Source: Actinomycetota bacterium (lineage in GTDB: Bacteria; Actinomycetota; Actinomycetes; S36-B12; UBA10799). Taken from it: a stretch of DNA of 12,926 nucleotides. Each line of letters opens with the position of its first letter. The stretch's first letter is position 1. The translations under genes were made by a program, and so were the position numbers. Below, in pieces: positions 1 through 9,800 of the stretch. Below the pieces are notes generated by a model. It was not told where the DNA came from. It saw nothing but the letters and a program-made list of their open reading frames with translations, and did not search any database. The stretch is from contig JAUPKM010000107.1 in assembly GCA_030837445.1 (NCBI GenBank), positions 1-12,926 of the forward strand, read 5' to 3'.

Positions 1-3000
1 CCGACGACCCCGACGCCCCCCGCTACGACACCCGGCTGCGCGACCGCTGCCTGTACACCGTGCTGCGCAAGCTCATGCTCGCCAGCGGCGGGCGCAAGGG
101 CCGGGGCGGCTTCATCAGCTATGCCCAGCTCGGCATCAACCAGCTCGGCGCCGTCTACGAAGGCCTGATGTCCTACACCGGGACGATCGCCGCCGAGGAG
201 CTGCTCGAAGTCGCCAAGAACGGCGAGCGGGACGGCGACAAGGACGGCTCGTGGCTCATCCCGGCGTCGAAGGCCGACCAGTACCCCGACAGCGCGTTCG
301 TCAGCGACCCCGACCCGGAGACGGGAGTGCGGTCCCGCCGCCGCCACGAGACCGGCTCGTTCGTCTTCCGGCTCGCCGGCCGGGATATCGACTACAGCGC
401 CTCCTACTCCTCGCCCGAGTCGCTGACGCGCACCGTCGTCCAGCTGACCCTGGCCGAACGCCTCGACCAAGACGGCGTCGTCACGCGCGCCGCCGAGATG
501 CTCGACTGGACGATCTGCGAACCGGCCCTCGGCTCGGGCGCGTTCCTCAACGAGGCGATCAACCAGGTCGCCGCCGAGTACCTGCGCCGCCGCCAGGCCG
601 AGCTGGGCGAGACCATCCCGGATGAGGACTACCGGATCGAGTTGCAGCGCACCAAGGCGTACCTCGCCCTGCACAACTGCTACGGCGTCGACCTCAACGA
701 CACCGCGGTCGAGCTCGCCGAGGTCTCGGTGTGGCTGAACGTGATGCACAAGGGACTGCAGGCTCCGTGGCTCGGCCTGCACCTGCGCCGGGGAGACAGC
801 CTGATCGGCTGCACCCGCACCACCTACACCCACGCCCAGGTGACCACGGCGACCTGGGCCAACGAGACCCCCGAGCGGCTGCCGCTCACCGAGCGGGAAC
901 TGCCGGACGGGCGGGTACACCAGTTCCTGCTGCCCAGCTCAGGTTGGGGAGTCGCCGCCACCACCAAGGAGGCCAAGGAACTGGACGGCGAGCGCGCCAA
1001 GCGGCTCTCCGCCTGGCGGCGCACCATGCTGCGCAAACCGACCGAGGCGCAGGCCCGCCGGTTGACGGCGCTGGCGGTTCGGGTGGAACAGCTGTGGGAG
1101 CTGGTCCGCGCGCGAGTCGAGCTGTCCGAGCAGCAGGTCCGGCGGGACCTCCCGGTCTGGGGCGCCGAGCGTCGACCGGCCGTCGCCGCGATCCGCACGC
1201 GCGAGCAGGTGCGCGCCGACCTGTTCCGCGTCGGCAGCCCGTACTGGCGGCTGAAGACCCTGATGGACGTGTGGTGCGCGCTCTGGTTCGCCCCCACCCA
1301 CCTGGTCGACACCTTCGCCTCCATCGAAGCGCTGATCCTGCCCCCGACCCCGCTTCCGGCCATCCCCCCGGACGACGCGCCGGCGCCTCTCCCCCAGCCT
1401 CAGCAGAGCGGCTCCCCCGCACTGCGCACCGCGCCCGGGCAGGGAGCGCTGATCTCCGACCTCGAACTGACGGGCGTCGAGGAACTCACCCTCTTCGACT
1501 CGCTCGGCCTCGTCGACGAGCAGAAGGTGCAGGAGGCCGAGGAACGCGAGCTGCGCAGAGAGGCCGCCAGGCTCGCGAAGGAGCGCAAGGCGCTCGCTGC
1601 GAGTCTGGCGGCGGTGAGCACCATTCCGCTGACGTCGCTCGCCGACTGGCTGGACTTCGCCGAGGCCCTCCTCGGCGTCAAGGACAAGCCGAGCAAGAGG
1701 GGCGAGAACCTGCTCCAGCAGTTCACCTCCCTCGACGACCTCGACGCCTACGAGAACACCATCCCGATCCGCTTCCGCTGCCTCGAAGCAACCCAGATCG
1801 CCACCCGCTTCCCCTGGCTCCAGCCTTTGCAGGAGATCGCCGCCGACCGAGGCTTCTTCCACTGGGACCTGGACTTCGTCCGCCCCATGTCCAGCGGCGG
1901 CTTCGACCTCCAAGTCGGAAACCCACCCTGGGTCCGACCCGACTGGGATGAAAGGCTGGTCCTCGCCGAGAATGACCCATGGTTCGGGCTCATCGAAAAG
2001 CCAGACCGAGGGGAATGGGACCGCCACCGAAAGCGCCTCTTGTCATCAGAAACAACAACAGATGAATATCTTCAAGAAAGCGCTTTAGTGGCAGGGTGCT
2101 CCAATTCACTCAGTCATTCCACGACCTACCCCCTCATAACCGGGACTCGACCAAACCTCTATCGGGCATTCATGTGTCGCGCCTGGGCCAACCAGCACCG
2201 CCAAGGAACAACGGGGCTTCTGCATCCGGACACACATTTCAACGGCTCAAAGGAGGCACCTCTTCGCAGCGCTTCATATCGTCATCTAAGAATACATGCC
2301 GACTTCGTAAACTCCAGTCATCGCTTTTTTCCTCCACCTATTGGCCACAGCACACACATAGGATTGCAGATATACGGATACCCACACGACCCGGATTTTG
2401 TCCATTTGAGTTGGATTCTTGATCCCAACACTCTAATTGAATCCATTCTCGCATATAGAAATGGGCACCCAGGAGCCAGTGAGTTAATTCCTGGCGTTAA
2501 GTTTGAAGGCGACTGGGATATCCGTCCCCACCCCAGCAGAGTAGTGAGAGCAACACTTGACACTCTGCGACACTGGCAGTCCGTGCTTGGCGATAAAGGA
2601 GATCCCAGCTCCGCACGACTGCTAAATCCACTTACAACTCACGAAGAAGAAGTTCTCGCTATTCTTGCGAATTATCCAGACCGACTCAGCGCCTCGAACC
2701 CCGCAGTCACAAACGGATTTGATGAAGGCCTAGCGAAAAGAACCAGGCTCATTCAGTGGCAGCCAAGCAAACCAAGCGACTGGGAGGACGTCGTACTTAA
2801 GGGGCCTCAAATCGGCGTGGCAACCCCAATTCTAAAGTCACCCATTGAAAATGAAGGCTCCCGACCGACCGACTTGATGACATTGCCCGCCGACTACGTA
2901 CCGCCCACACCATATCGCCGAATCTGCAGCAAGGAACAATTCGAAAAGTCTCAAGATCAGTGGCATGATATGGATGGCACCACCCGCAAATCTAGCGACT

Positions 3001-3860
3001 TCTTTCGCGCGGCATGGCGCTGTCAGATCGCATCAGACACGGACAGGAGTCTTTTCATGGCACTGATTCCACGCTCCGTGTCACACGTTGATGGGCTGCA
3101 AAGCGGCCGATTGGCAAATACGCAGCTAACCGCATTGTGGTCCGGCATGTGGAGCACGCTTCCCATTGACTACTTGCTTCGCGTGATGGGAAGTTCTCAC
3201 CTACGACTCAGCAATGCCCGCGCCATGCCAGCTCCCCGAAGTGATCATCCCTTGGCGCCAGCACTCCTCTTGCGCACTATGCGAATGAATTGTCTAACCA
3301 CCGCCTGGTCGCCGCTTTGGGAGGAGCTATACCGGCCCTCATGGCAGTCTGATTCCTGGGCCTTCGAGTGGCCTGGAACCCAGGATCTTCAGACAATCGG
3401 TCCCCAGTGGAACGTGGGCACACCGCTACGCTCCGATCGGGAGCGACGGGCAGCTCTAGTGGAGATGGACGCCTTGGTCGCAGTGTGGCTTGGGCTCACC
3501 GCCAGTCAACTCATATCAATCTATCTATCACGGTTTCCGGTACTAAACCAATATGAGAGCGCTATGTGGTTTAGCTCTTCTGGGTGCCGACTCAGTCCTC
3601 ACCACAACATTTACGGCGCCGGGCAGACGAAGGAGCATTGGGGTCAGCTTCAGGCCTATCTTGAGGATCCGGCGAGCAATCCTCCGCCAGAGGGGTTCCC
3701 GCCGCCCTACTACAAGGCGGACCGGGTGGCCGAGATGCGGCAGGCGCATGAGGTGTTCACGAAGCGGCTGGCCGCCGGGAGCAGCGCCGCCCTCGACGAC
3801 GAGCGCGCGCCGTCCTGGCCGGCGAAGACGCCTGCGAAATCCGTGGAGGCGGGCCGATGA
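1..3860 (+). CDS. Large N6-adenine DNA methyltransferase (Eco57I/PglX/DrmMI-like), 5' partial
   Basis: The frame is open from the window edge through a GTG at nt 60; the 19 codons before that GTG read as sensible protein, so I treat the gene as truncated at its 5' end, with 1285 codons visible. It probably transfers methyl groups from S-adenosylmethionine to adenine N6 in DNA. Seen: the ISYAQLGINQLGAVYEGL block (nt ~114-170) typical of Eco57I/YeeA-type enzymes; a SASYSSPESL block (~396-425); SAM-binding motif I EPALGSGAF (519-545); motif II-like YGVDLNDTAVELAEV (~682-726); and catalytic motif IV NPPW (1920-1931). Between these lie a Pro-rich linker (~1340-1420) and a charged helical, possibly coiled-coil stretch (~1500-1620). 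The part after NPPW should hold target recognition and is compositionally foreign (~1980-3650). No nuclease motif is visible, though one could lie upstream of the window. The stop overlaps the next start. Family call is firm; subfamily (BREX PglX, DISARM DrmMI or type IIG-like) is not settled. Confidence 0.92.
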   Translation, partial: DDPDAPRYDTRLRDRCLYTVLRKLMLASGGRKGRGGFISYAQLGINQLGAVYEGLMSYTGTIAAEELLEVAKNGERDGDKDGSWLIPASKADQYPDSAFVSDPDPETGVRSRRRHETGSFVFRLAGRDIDYSASYSSPESLTRTVVQLTLAERLDQDGVVTRAAEMLDWTICEPALGSGAFLNEAINQVAAEYLRRRQAELGETIPDEDYRIELQRTKAYLALHNCYGVDLNDTAVELAEVSVWLNVMHKGLQAPWLGLHLRRGDSLIGCTRTTYTHAQVTTATWANETPERLPLTERELPDGRVHQFLLPSSGWGVAATTKEAKELDGERAKRLSAWRRTMLRKPTEAQARRLTALAVRVEQLWELVRARVELSEQQVRRDLPVWGAERRPAVAAIRTREQVRADLFRVGSPYWRLKTLMDVWCALWFAPTHLVDTFASIEALILPPTPLPAIPPDDAPAPLPQPQQSGSPALRTAPGQGALISDLELTGVEELTLFDSLGLVDEQKVQEAEERELRREAARLAKERKALAASLAAVSTIPLTSLADWLDFAEALLGVKDKPSKRGENLLQQFTSLDDLDAYENTIPIRFRCLEATQIATRFPWLQPLQEIAADRGFFHWDLDFVRPMSSGGFDLQVGNPPWVRPDWDERLVLAENDPWFGLIEKPDRGEWDRHRKRLLSSETTTDEYLQESALVAGCSNSLSHSTTYPLITGTRPNLYRAFMCRAWANQHRQGTTGLLHPDTHFNGSKEAPLRSASYRHLRIHADFVNSSHRFFPPPIGHSTHIGLQIYGYPHDPDFVHLSWILDPNTLIESILAYRNGHPGASELIPGVKFEGDWDIRPHPSRVVRATLDTLRHWQSVLGDKGDPSSARLLNPLTTHEEEVLAILANYPDRLSASNPAVTNGFDEGLAKRTRLIQWQPSKPSDWEDVVLKGPQIGVATPILKSPIENEGSRPTDLMTLPADYVPPTPYRRICSKEQFEKSQDQWHDMDGTTRKSSDFFRAAWRCQIASDTDRSLFMALIPRSVSHVDGLQSGRLANTQLTALWSGMWSTLPIDYLLRVMGSSHLRLSNARAMPAPRSDHPLAPALLLRTMRMNCLTTAWSPLWEELYRPSWQSDSWAFEWPGTQDLQTIGPQWNVGTPLRSDRERRAALVEMDALVAVWLGLTASQLISIYLSRFPVLNQYESAMWFSSSGCRLSPHHNIYGAGQTKEHWGQLQAYLEDPASNPPPEGFPPPYYKADRVAEMRQAHEVFTKRLAAGSSAALDDERAPSWPAKTPAKSVEAGR
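1980..3650 (+). other. Low-GC, rare-codon segment inside the methyltransferase gene
   Basis: Composition changes shortly after the NPPW motif and returns to the GC-rich background about 70 codons before the stop. Hand counts of 60-base lines give 25 G/C at nt 2041, 26 at 2281, 31 at 2701 and 37 at 3181, against 47 at 4621 in the next gene. Codons rare in high-GC actinomycetes appear, for example CTA-AGA-ATA at 2286-2294 and TTA at 2085-2087 and 2484-2486. The reading frame stays open throughout, so this is not a broken insertion. The position matches where Eco57I/PglX-type enzymes carry target recognition, so a swapped specificity region is the likeliest explanation (inference). Boundaries are approximate, within about 50 bp. 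Confidence 0.8.
3845..3849 (+). promoter_or_regulatory. Ribosome binding site for the giant helicase gene
   Basis: GGAGG lies 7 bases before the ATG at 3857, inside the last codons of the methyltransferase gene. The ATG and the TGA of the preceding gene share the four bases ATGA (3857-3860), which points to translational coupling. The site favours this ATG over the next in-frame ATG four codons later. Confidence 0.85.
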
Positions 3861-6800
3861 GACCGAGCATGGCCGCGGAAGGGCTGCGGCGGAGTGTCAC
3901 CCAGTACCTGACCACGACGTTCGCGCTGTCGGACGAACGGGTGCGGGCGAATCTGGAGTCGTTCCTCGAAGACCCCGATCAGGGGATCTTCCGTGGCCCG
4001 TACCTGCGGGTGCGGACGGCGTTCCAGCACGCCGGCGACGGCGGGTGGCGGGACGCGCTGGAGTGGCTGCCGGACGGGTTCACGCCGTACGCACACCAGG
4101 CACGGGCCTTCGAGAGGCTGGGCACCCGGAACGGGCCGGGCAGGCCGACGCTGGTCACCACCGGGACGGGGTCGGGCAAGACGGAGGCTTTCCTCTACCC
4201 GGTCATCGACCATTGCCTGCGGGAGAACCGGCGGGGCAATCGTGGCGTCAAGGCCGTGCTGCTGTACCCGATGAACGCGCTGGCCACCGACCAGGTGAAG
4301 CGGATCCGGGAACTGCTCGACCGGCAGGGCGAGCTGGCCGGGTTGACCGTCGGCCTCTACATCGGCGACGTCCCCGGCCGGGTCGAGGAGGGCACGTCGC
4401 AGCACCAGGTGCTGGTCGACCGGGACGCCATCCGGCAGCAGCCCCCCGACATCCTGATCACCAACTACAAGATGCTCGACCTTCTGCTTCAGCGCCCACT
4501 GGACCGCCCGCTGTGGAACACCGAGCGGCTGGCGTACGTGGTGCTGGACGAGTTCCACACCTACGACGGCGCGCAGGCCAGCGACGTCGCGATCCTGCTG
4601 CGGCGCCTCGCCGCGGCGTCCGGCCAGGACCGGCCCGGCAGGCCGCTCGGTGACATCTGCCCGGTGGCGACCTCGGCCACCCTCGGCGAGGGCCGAGAGG
4701 GGTTCTCCCGGTCCCTGCGGGACGTGGCCGGTGAGGTGTTCGGCTGCCACTTCGACGAGGCGTCGGTGATCGGGGAGGAGCGGCGCGACGTCGAGGCCAC
4801 CCTGCTCGCCCCCGACCAGGGGCTGCCGACACCCTCGCCGGTAGCGGTGGCGGGGATGCCGCTGGACGAGGCCCCGGCCACCCCCACCGGGCGCCGTCAG
4901 GTCGAGGCCCTGGCCGAGATGTTCCTGAACGAACGCACCGCCGACCCGTACCGGCTGGGCTGGCTGTTGCGGCGGCATCCGCTGACCTCGGCCCTGCTGG
5001 AGATCCTCCAGGACCAGGCGCTCCCCGCCCAGGACATCCTCGACCGGCTGCCCCGGTTCGGGGCCCGGGCCTGGGGCAGCGCGAGCACCACCGCGCCGGA
5101 GGTACTCGCCGCCGCGCTCGCCCGGTTCGTCGGATTGTTGTCCCTGGCCCGCGTACCTCACAGCTACCCGCCGCGAAACCTGGAGGCCGAGGAGGCGAAC
5201 ACCGAGTACCTGCCACCACGCCCGTCCCGAACGGCGCCGGACGACGAGGAGCAGCTGCTGGCGGAGAGCTCGCCGGTGGTGCAGGTGCAGTTGCACCTGT
5301 GGATCAGGTCGGTCACCCGGCTGCAACGGGCCGTGAGCCCGGAGCCAAGGTTCGGCTGGCTCGGTGGGGCCTCCGGCGGCGGCCTGCGCGACTTCGCCGA
5401 AGACGACGAGCCACCCGCCCGTGCCGTCGCGGCGGGAGACGACTTCGTGCTGCCGGCGGTGTACTGCCGGCACTGCCAGGGTTCGGGATGGGCGTTGCTG
5501 CTCAACGAGCACGAGCCGGACCACCCGAACGTCGAGGCGGAGGACATCTACCGGGCCTCCGTCGGCCGGGACAAGCGACGCACCCGCGCGCTGATCCACG
5601 CCTCCGCGCAGGAGGTGGCCAGGAACGTCGACGGCAAAGGCCTGATGGTGTTGCAGCGTGACCGTGTGCTGCGGCCTTTCCGGCCCGGGGACGACCGGGA
5701 CCTCGGGGACGCCGGAATCGTCGTCCACCTCGACCGGACCCAGGACGCCGCCCGCCACTCCGACCAGGACCAGTGCCCCGCCTGCGAGACGGAGAACGGG
5801 ATCCGGTTCCTGGGATCGGCGGTGGCCTCGCTGGCGTCGGTAGCGGTGACCCAGCTGTTCACCGGCGCAGAGCTGACCGGCAGGCACCGCAAGTCGCTGA
5901 TGTTCAGCGACTCGGTACAGGACGCCGCCCACCGGGGCGGCTTCGTCGCCAACCGGTCGTACACGTTCTCGCTCCGGGCGATGCTGGCCGCCCAGCTGGA
6001 CGGGCGCGGGCCGGTGCCGCTGAACGACCTCATCGCGGACGCCATCAAGGCCTCCGCCCGCGACCTCGACATGCTCCGGGCGGTGCTCTCCCCCGACCTG
6101 CACGACCGGGAGGAGATCAAGTTCTTGCTCAGCCGTGGCGCGCAGGACGAGGCCACCTGGCGGCTGGTCGCCGACCGGCTGGCGCTCGCCGTCGTCCTGG
6201 AGACCGGGTTGAGGTCCCGGCAGGGGCGGACCCTGGAGCTGACCAGAGCGGCCAGCACCTGGGTTCACGTTCCCGACCTGGTGAAGGCCGTCCGGACCAG
6301 CCAGGAGATCTTCGAGCGGCAGGCGGTCCACCGCCTCGACGACGGGGCCGGTGACTTCGGCGTGCATCGGGTGCTGCTGCGCGGGCTGCTGGACCGGGTC
6401 CGGGTACGTGGCGGCGTCCGGCATCGCTGGCTCGACGCGTACCTGGCCAACGACGGGCGCCGCTACCGGATCTGGGGTGGCCGTCCTGACGGCATGCCGG
6501 CCTTCGTCAAGGGCATCGCGGCACCCAGCTTCCCCGCGACGGCGAGGCCGCTCCGCAGCGAGCTCGACCTGTTCGACGCGCGCGGCGGATGGTACGTGGA
6601 CTGGGTGCAGCGGGTGCTCGGCGTCTCGGCCGAACACGCTGCGGGGTTCCTGCGGGATCTCGTTCCGGCCTTGGCCGGGCAGGGAGTCCTGGCTTCGGCG
6701 GGTACGCAGGCGGGAGCGACGGTGTACGGGTTGCAGCCGGGGCATCTGGTGGTCCGGCGGCTCGACGACCACGACGCGGTGGAGGCGGGGGTCCGCTGCG

Positions 6801-9800
6801 ACCGGTGCGCCTGGCGCCAGACCGTGTCACCGGAGCAGGTCGACGACTGGCTGCGACAGCGCTGCCCGAGGTTCCGGTGCGGCGGCCGGATGGTGCACGA
6901 CCCCGACCGCACCGCCCCGGACGACTACTACCGCTCGCTGTACCTGCGCGGCGGCGCGTTCAGGGTGATCACGGCGGAGCACACCAGCCAGCTGACCCGG
7001 GCGCAGCGGGAGACGGTGGAACGCCGGTTCGCCGCCGGGGACCGGTTCGACGACCCGAACGTGCTGTCCTGCACGCCGACCCTGGAGATGGGCATCGACA
7101 TCGGTGACCTGTCCGCGGTGTTGCTCGCCTCGCTGCCGCCGACCCCGGCGAACTACGTGCAGCGGGCCGGGCGGGCCGGGCGGCGCGACGGCAACGCGCT
7201 GGTCGTGACGGTGACCGGCGGGCGGAACCGGGACGGGTACTACCTCGCGGACCCGACTCAGATGATCTCCGGGACGATCACCCCGCCCGGGTGCTACCTC
7301 TCGGCGGCGGAGATCCTTCGCCGCCAGTACCTGGCCTACCTGCTGGACACGGCGTCCGCCGGCCGGTGGCCGACCCTGGAGGGCATGCCGGCCATGGTCA
7401 GGGACCTCACCGGGGCCGGTGGCTGGCTGGAACGACTGGTCCGGCATGCCGAGAGGGACCGGGACGCCCTGGTCTCCCGGTTCGTCCACCTGTTCGCGGG
7501 GGTGCTGACCCCGCAGGCGGTCGAACAGGTGCGGCAGTGGGCGGCCGGGGGCCTCGCCGTCCGGCTGGCCGCCGCGGAGCAGGACTGGCGCGACCACCTG
7601 GCGAGCATCTCCGGACGGCTGAACGAGATCGACGCCACCCGGGCGGCGTTGGTGGAGGCCGACCCGGTTCAGGCAGCGGTGCGTCGCGACCTCTCGCAGG
7701 AATGGCGCGCCCTGACCTCGCTGAAGAAGGACAAGGCGAAGACCCTCGCCCACGCGTATCTGATCGGGTATGGGCTGCTGCCCAACTACTCCCTGATCGA
7801 CTCCTCCACCACGCTGGAGGCGACCGTGGTGTCCCAGACCCACGACGAGGCCACTGACCGGCGCCACTACGTGTCCACGGTGATGGAGTACTCGCGACCG
7901 GCCAGCGTGGCTCTGCGAGAGCTGGCGCCGGGCAACACCTTCTACGCCCAGGGATTCAAACACCGGGTCACCGGGCTGGAGATCGGGACGGCCGCGGCTC
8001 CGCGATGGCACTGGTGGCGGGTGTGCTCGGAGTGCGGCTACGTGCGCACCCAGAACGCCCAGCGCGACGTGTCGGCCTGTCCCCGCTGCCAGAGCACGGA
8101 TCTGTCGGACGCCGCCAGCCTCTACCGGGTGCTCAAACCGTCGCGGGTGCAGTCCTGGTCCCGGCGCGACGACGCCCGGATCAGGGACGAGAGCGACGAA
8201 CGAGAGTCCCAGTCGTACACCGTGGCGGTCGCCGCCGACCTCGAACCGAACCCCGCCGGTTCCTGGCGGCTGCGTGCCCGCACGTTCGGGGTCGACTACT
8301 CCCGGGACGCCGTGATCCGGCACGTCAATCTGGGGCCGGCGAGGTACGACCGCCGTCCCGACCGGTGGTTCGCCGGAGAAGAGGTCCGCTACAACCCGTT
8401 CTACGTCTGCCCCGAGTGCGGCGGGACGAGCGTCGACGGACCGCCGACCGCTCCCGCCGCGCTACCCGGCACGGCGGCGTCCAGCGCCGGCGGCGTCGCC
8501 GGCCGGACCGACCACCACCAGTCGTGGTGCCCCCGCCGCCGCAACCGGCAGGACGGCGACGAGCACGTCGAGCTGGTGCTGGCCCACGAACTGGTCACCG
8601 AGGCGCTGCGGATCCTGGTGCCCGCGGTCACCCTCCAGGTGGAGTCCCGGATCACCTCGTTCGCGGCGGCCCTGCAGCTGGGAATCGCGGCGTGCTACGG
8701 CGGCGAACCGGACCACCTGCGCCATCTGCGGGCCAGGATGCCCGAGCGGGACAGCGGCCGGACCCGCCAATACCTGGTGTTCTACGACACCCAACCCAGC
8801 GGCACCGGGTATCTGGAGCGGCTGGCCCGGCCCTGCGAACTCAAGCGAGTGCTACAGGCCGCCCTCGACATCGTGGCTACCTGCGAGTGCGCCACCCAGG
8901 GCCTTCCTGCCTGCCACCGTTGCCTGCTCCGGCACGCCGCCGACCGGGACTACCCGCTGATGAGCCGGACCGAGGCCCGGGAGCTGCTGCGAGATCTGCT
9001 GGAGGCCTGGGACGTCGAGGAGAACCAGCCGACCGCGGACATCTCGCTGGTGGCGCAGGTCGAGAGCGAGCTGGAGCGCCGCTGGCTCGACGCCCTCGAA
9101 CGATGGGCGGCCCAGCCCGACAACGGGGCCCAGTTCACCCGGCTCACCCCCCGGGACGGCGTCCGGATCGCCGACCTGCGGCTGGAACGGCCGGACCGCA
9201 CGGTCGTCCAGTGGCGGATGCGGCTGCAGAACACCATCGACGGCACCCGCCCCGACGTGCACTTCAAACTGCTCGACAGCCGGACCCCGCTGGACGTCGT
9301 CGTCTACCTCGACGGCTACGAGTACCACGCCTCCCCCCGGCACAACCGGTTGCGTGACGACGCGGCCAAGCGGGCGGCGCTGCGGGCCAACGGGTACCTC
9401 GTCCTGCAACTGACCTGGGACGACATCACGCGCTTCCTGGACGAGGAGGTGAAGAACTCCCGTGGGCCGGTGTGGCCGCCGTACAAGGGCAACGCGCAGG
9501 ACCGGGCCAAGACGGCCTACGCACGATCCACCGGGCGCTCCGGCAACGAGCTCGATGCCACGGTGTGGAACAACCCGGCGACCCTGCTGCTCGAGCTGCT
9601 CCGCGATCCCGACCTGGCGAGATGGAGGGCCCGCGCCGAAGCCACCGCCGTCGGGCTCACCGAGGGGATCAACCGGGAGCCGGGGCGCGCCTGTCCCTGT
9701 CCTTCGGCCGAGGTGGCGTCGGCGGTCCGTTCCGCGCTGCGGGGTGAGGGACTGCCCACGGCACGGGCCAGGGAACGGATCGTCGTGATGCGGGCCGTGG

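Noticed and set aside
60..62. GTG as the true start of the methyltransferase
   Set aside because: The frame is open to the window edge, the 19 preceding codons look like protein (acidic then basic helical), and no ribosome binding site precedes the GTG. The gene more likely begins upstream.
731..1951. A 406-codon second + strand frame inside the methyltransferase gene
   Set aside because: The product is almost entirely Arg, Ala, Pro and Gly, as expected from an out-of-frame reading of GC-rich sequence. The overlapping frame has clear methyltransferase motifs.
3710..6772. A 1020-codon open frame on the - strand opposite the methyltransferase end and the giant helicase
   Set aside because: It is the usual antisense shadow of a high-GC gene. 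Its product is rich in Pro, Arg, Gly and Gln with no domain motif, while the + strand frame carries all helicase motifs.
7160..7192. Tandem GGGCCGGGC-type repeat
   Set aside because: It simply encodes the conserved helicase motif VI RAGRAGRR and is not an independent repeat.
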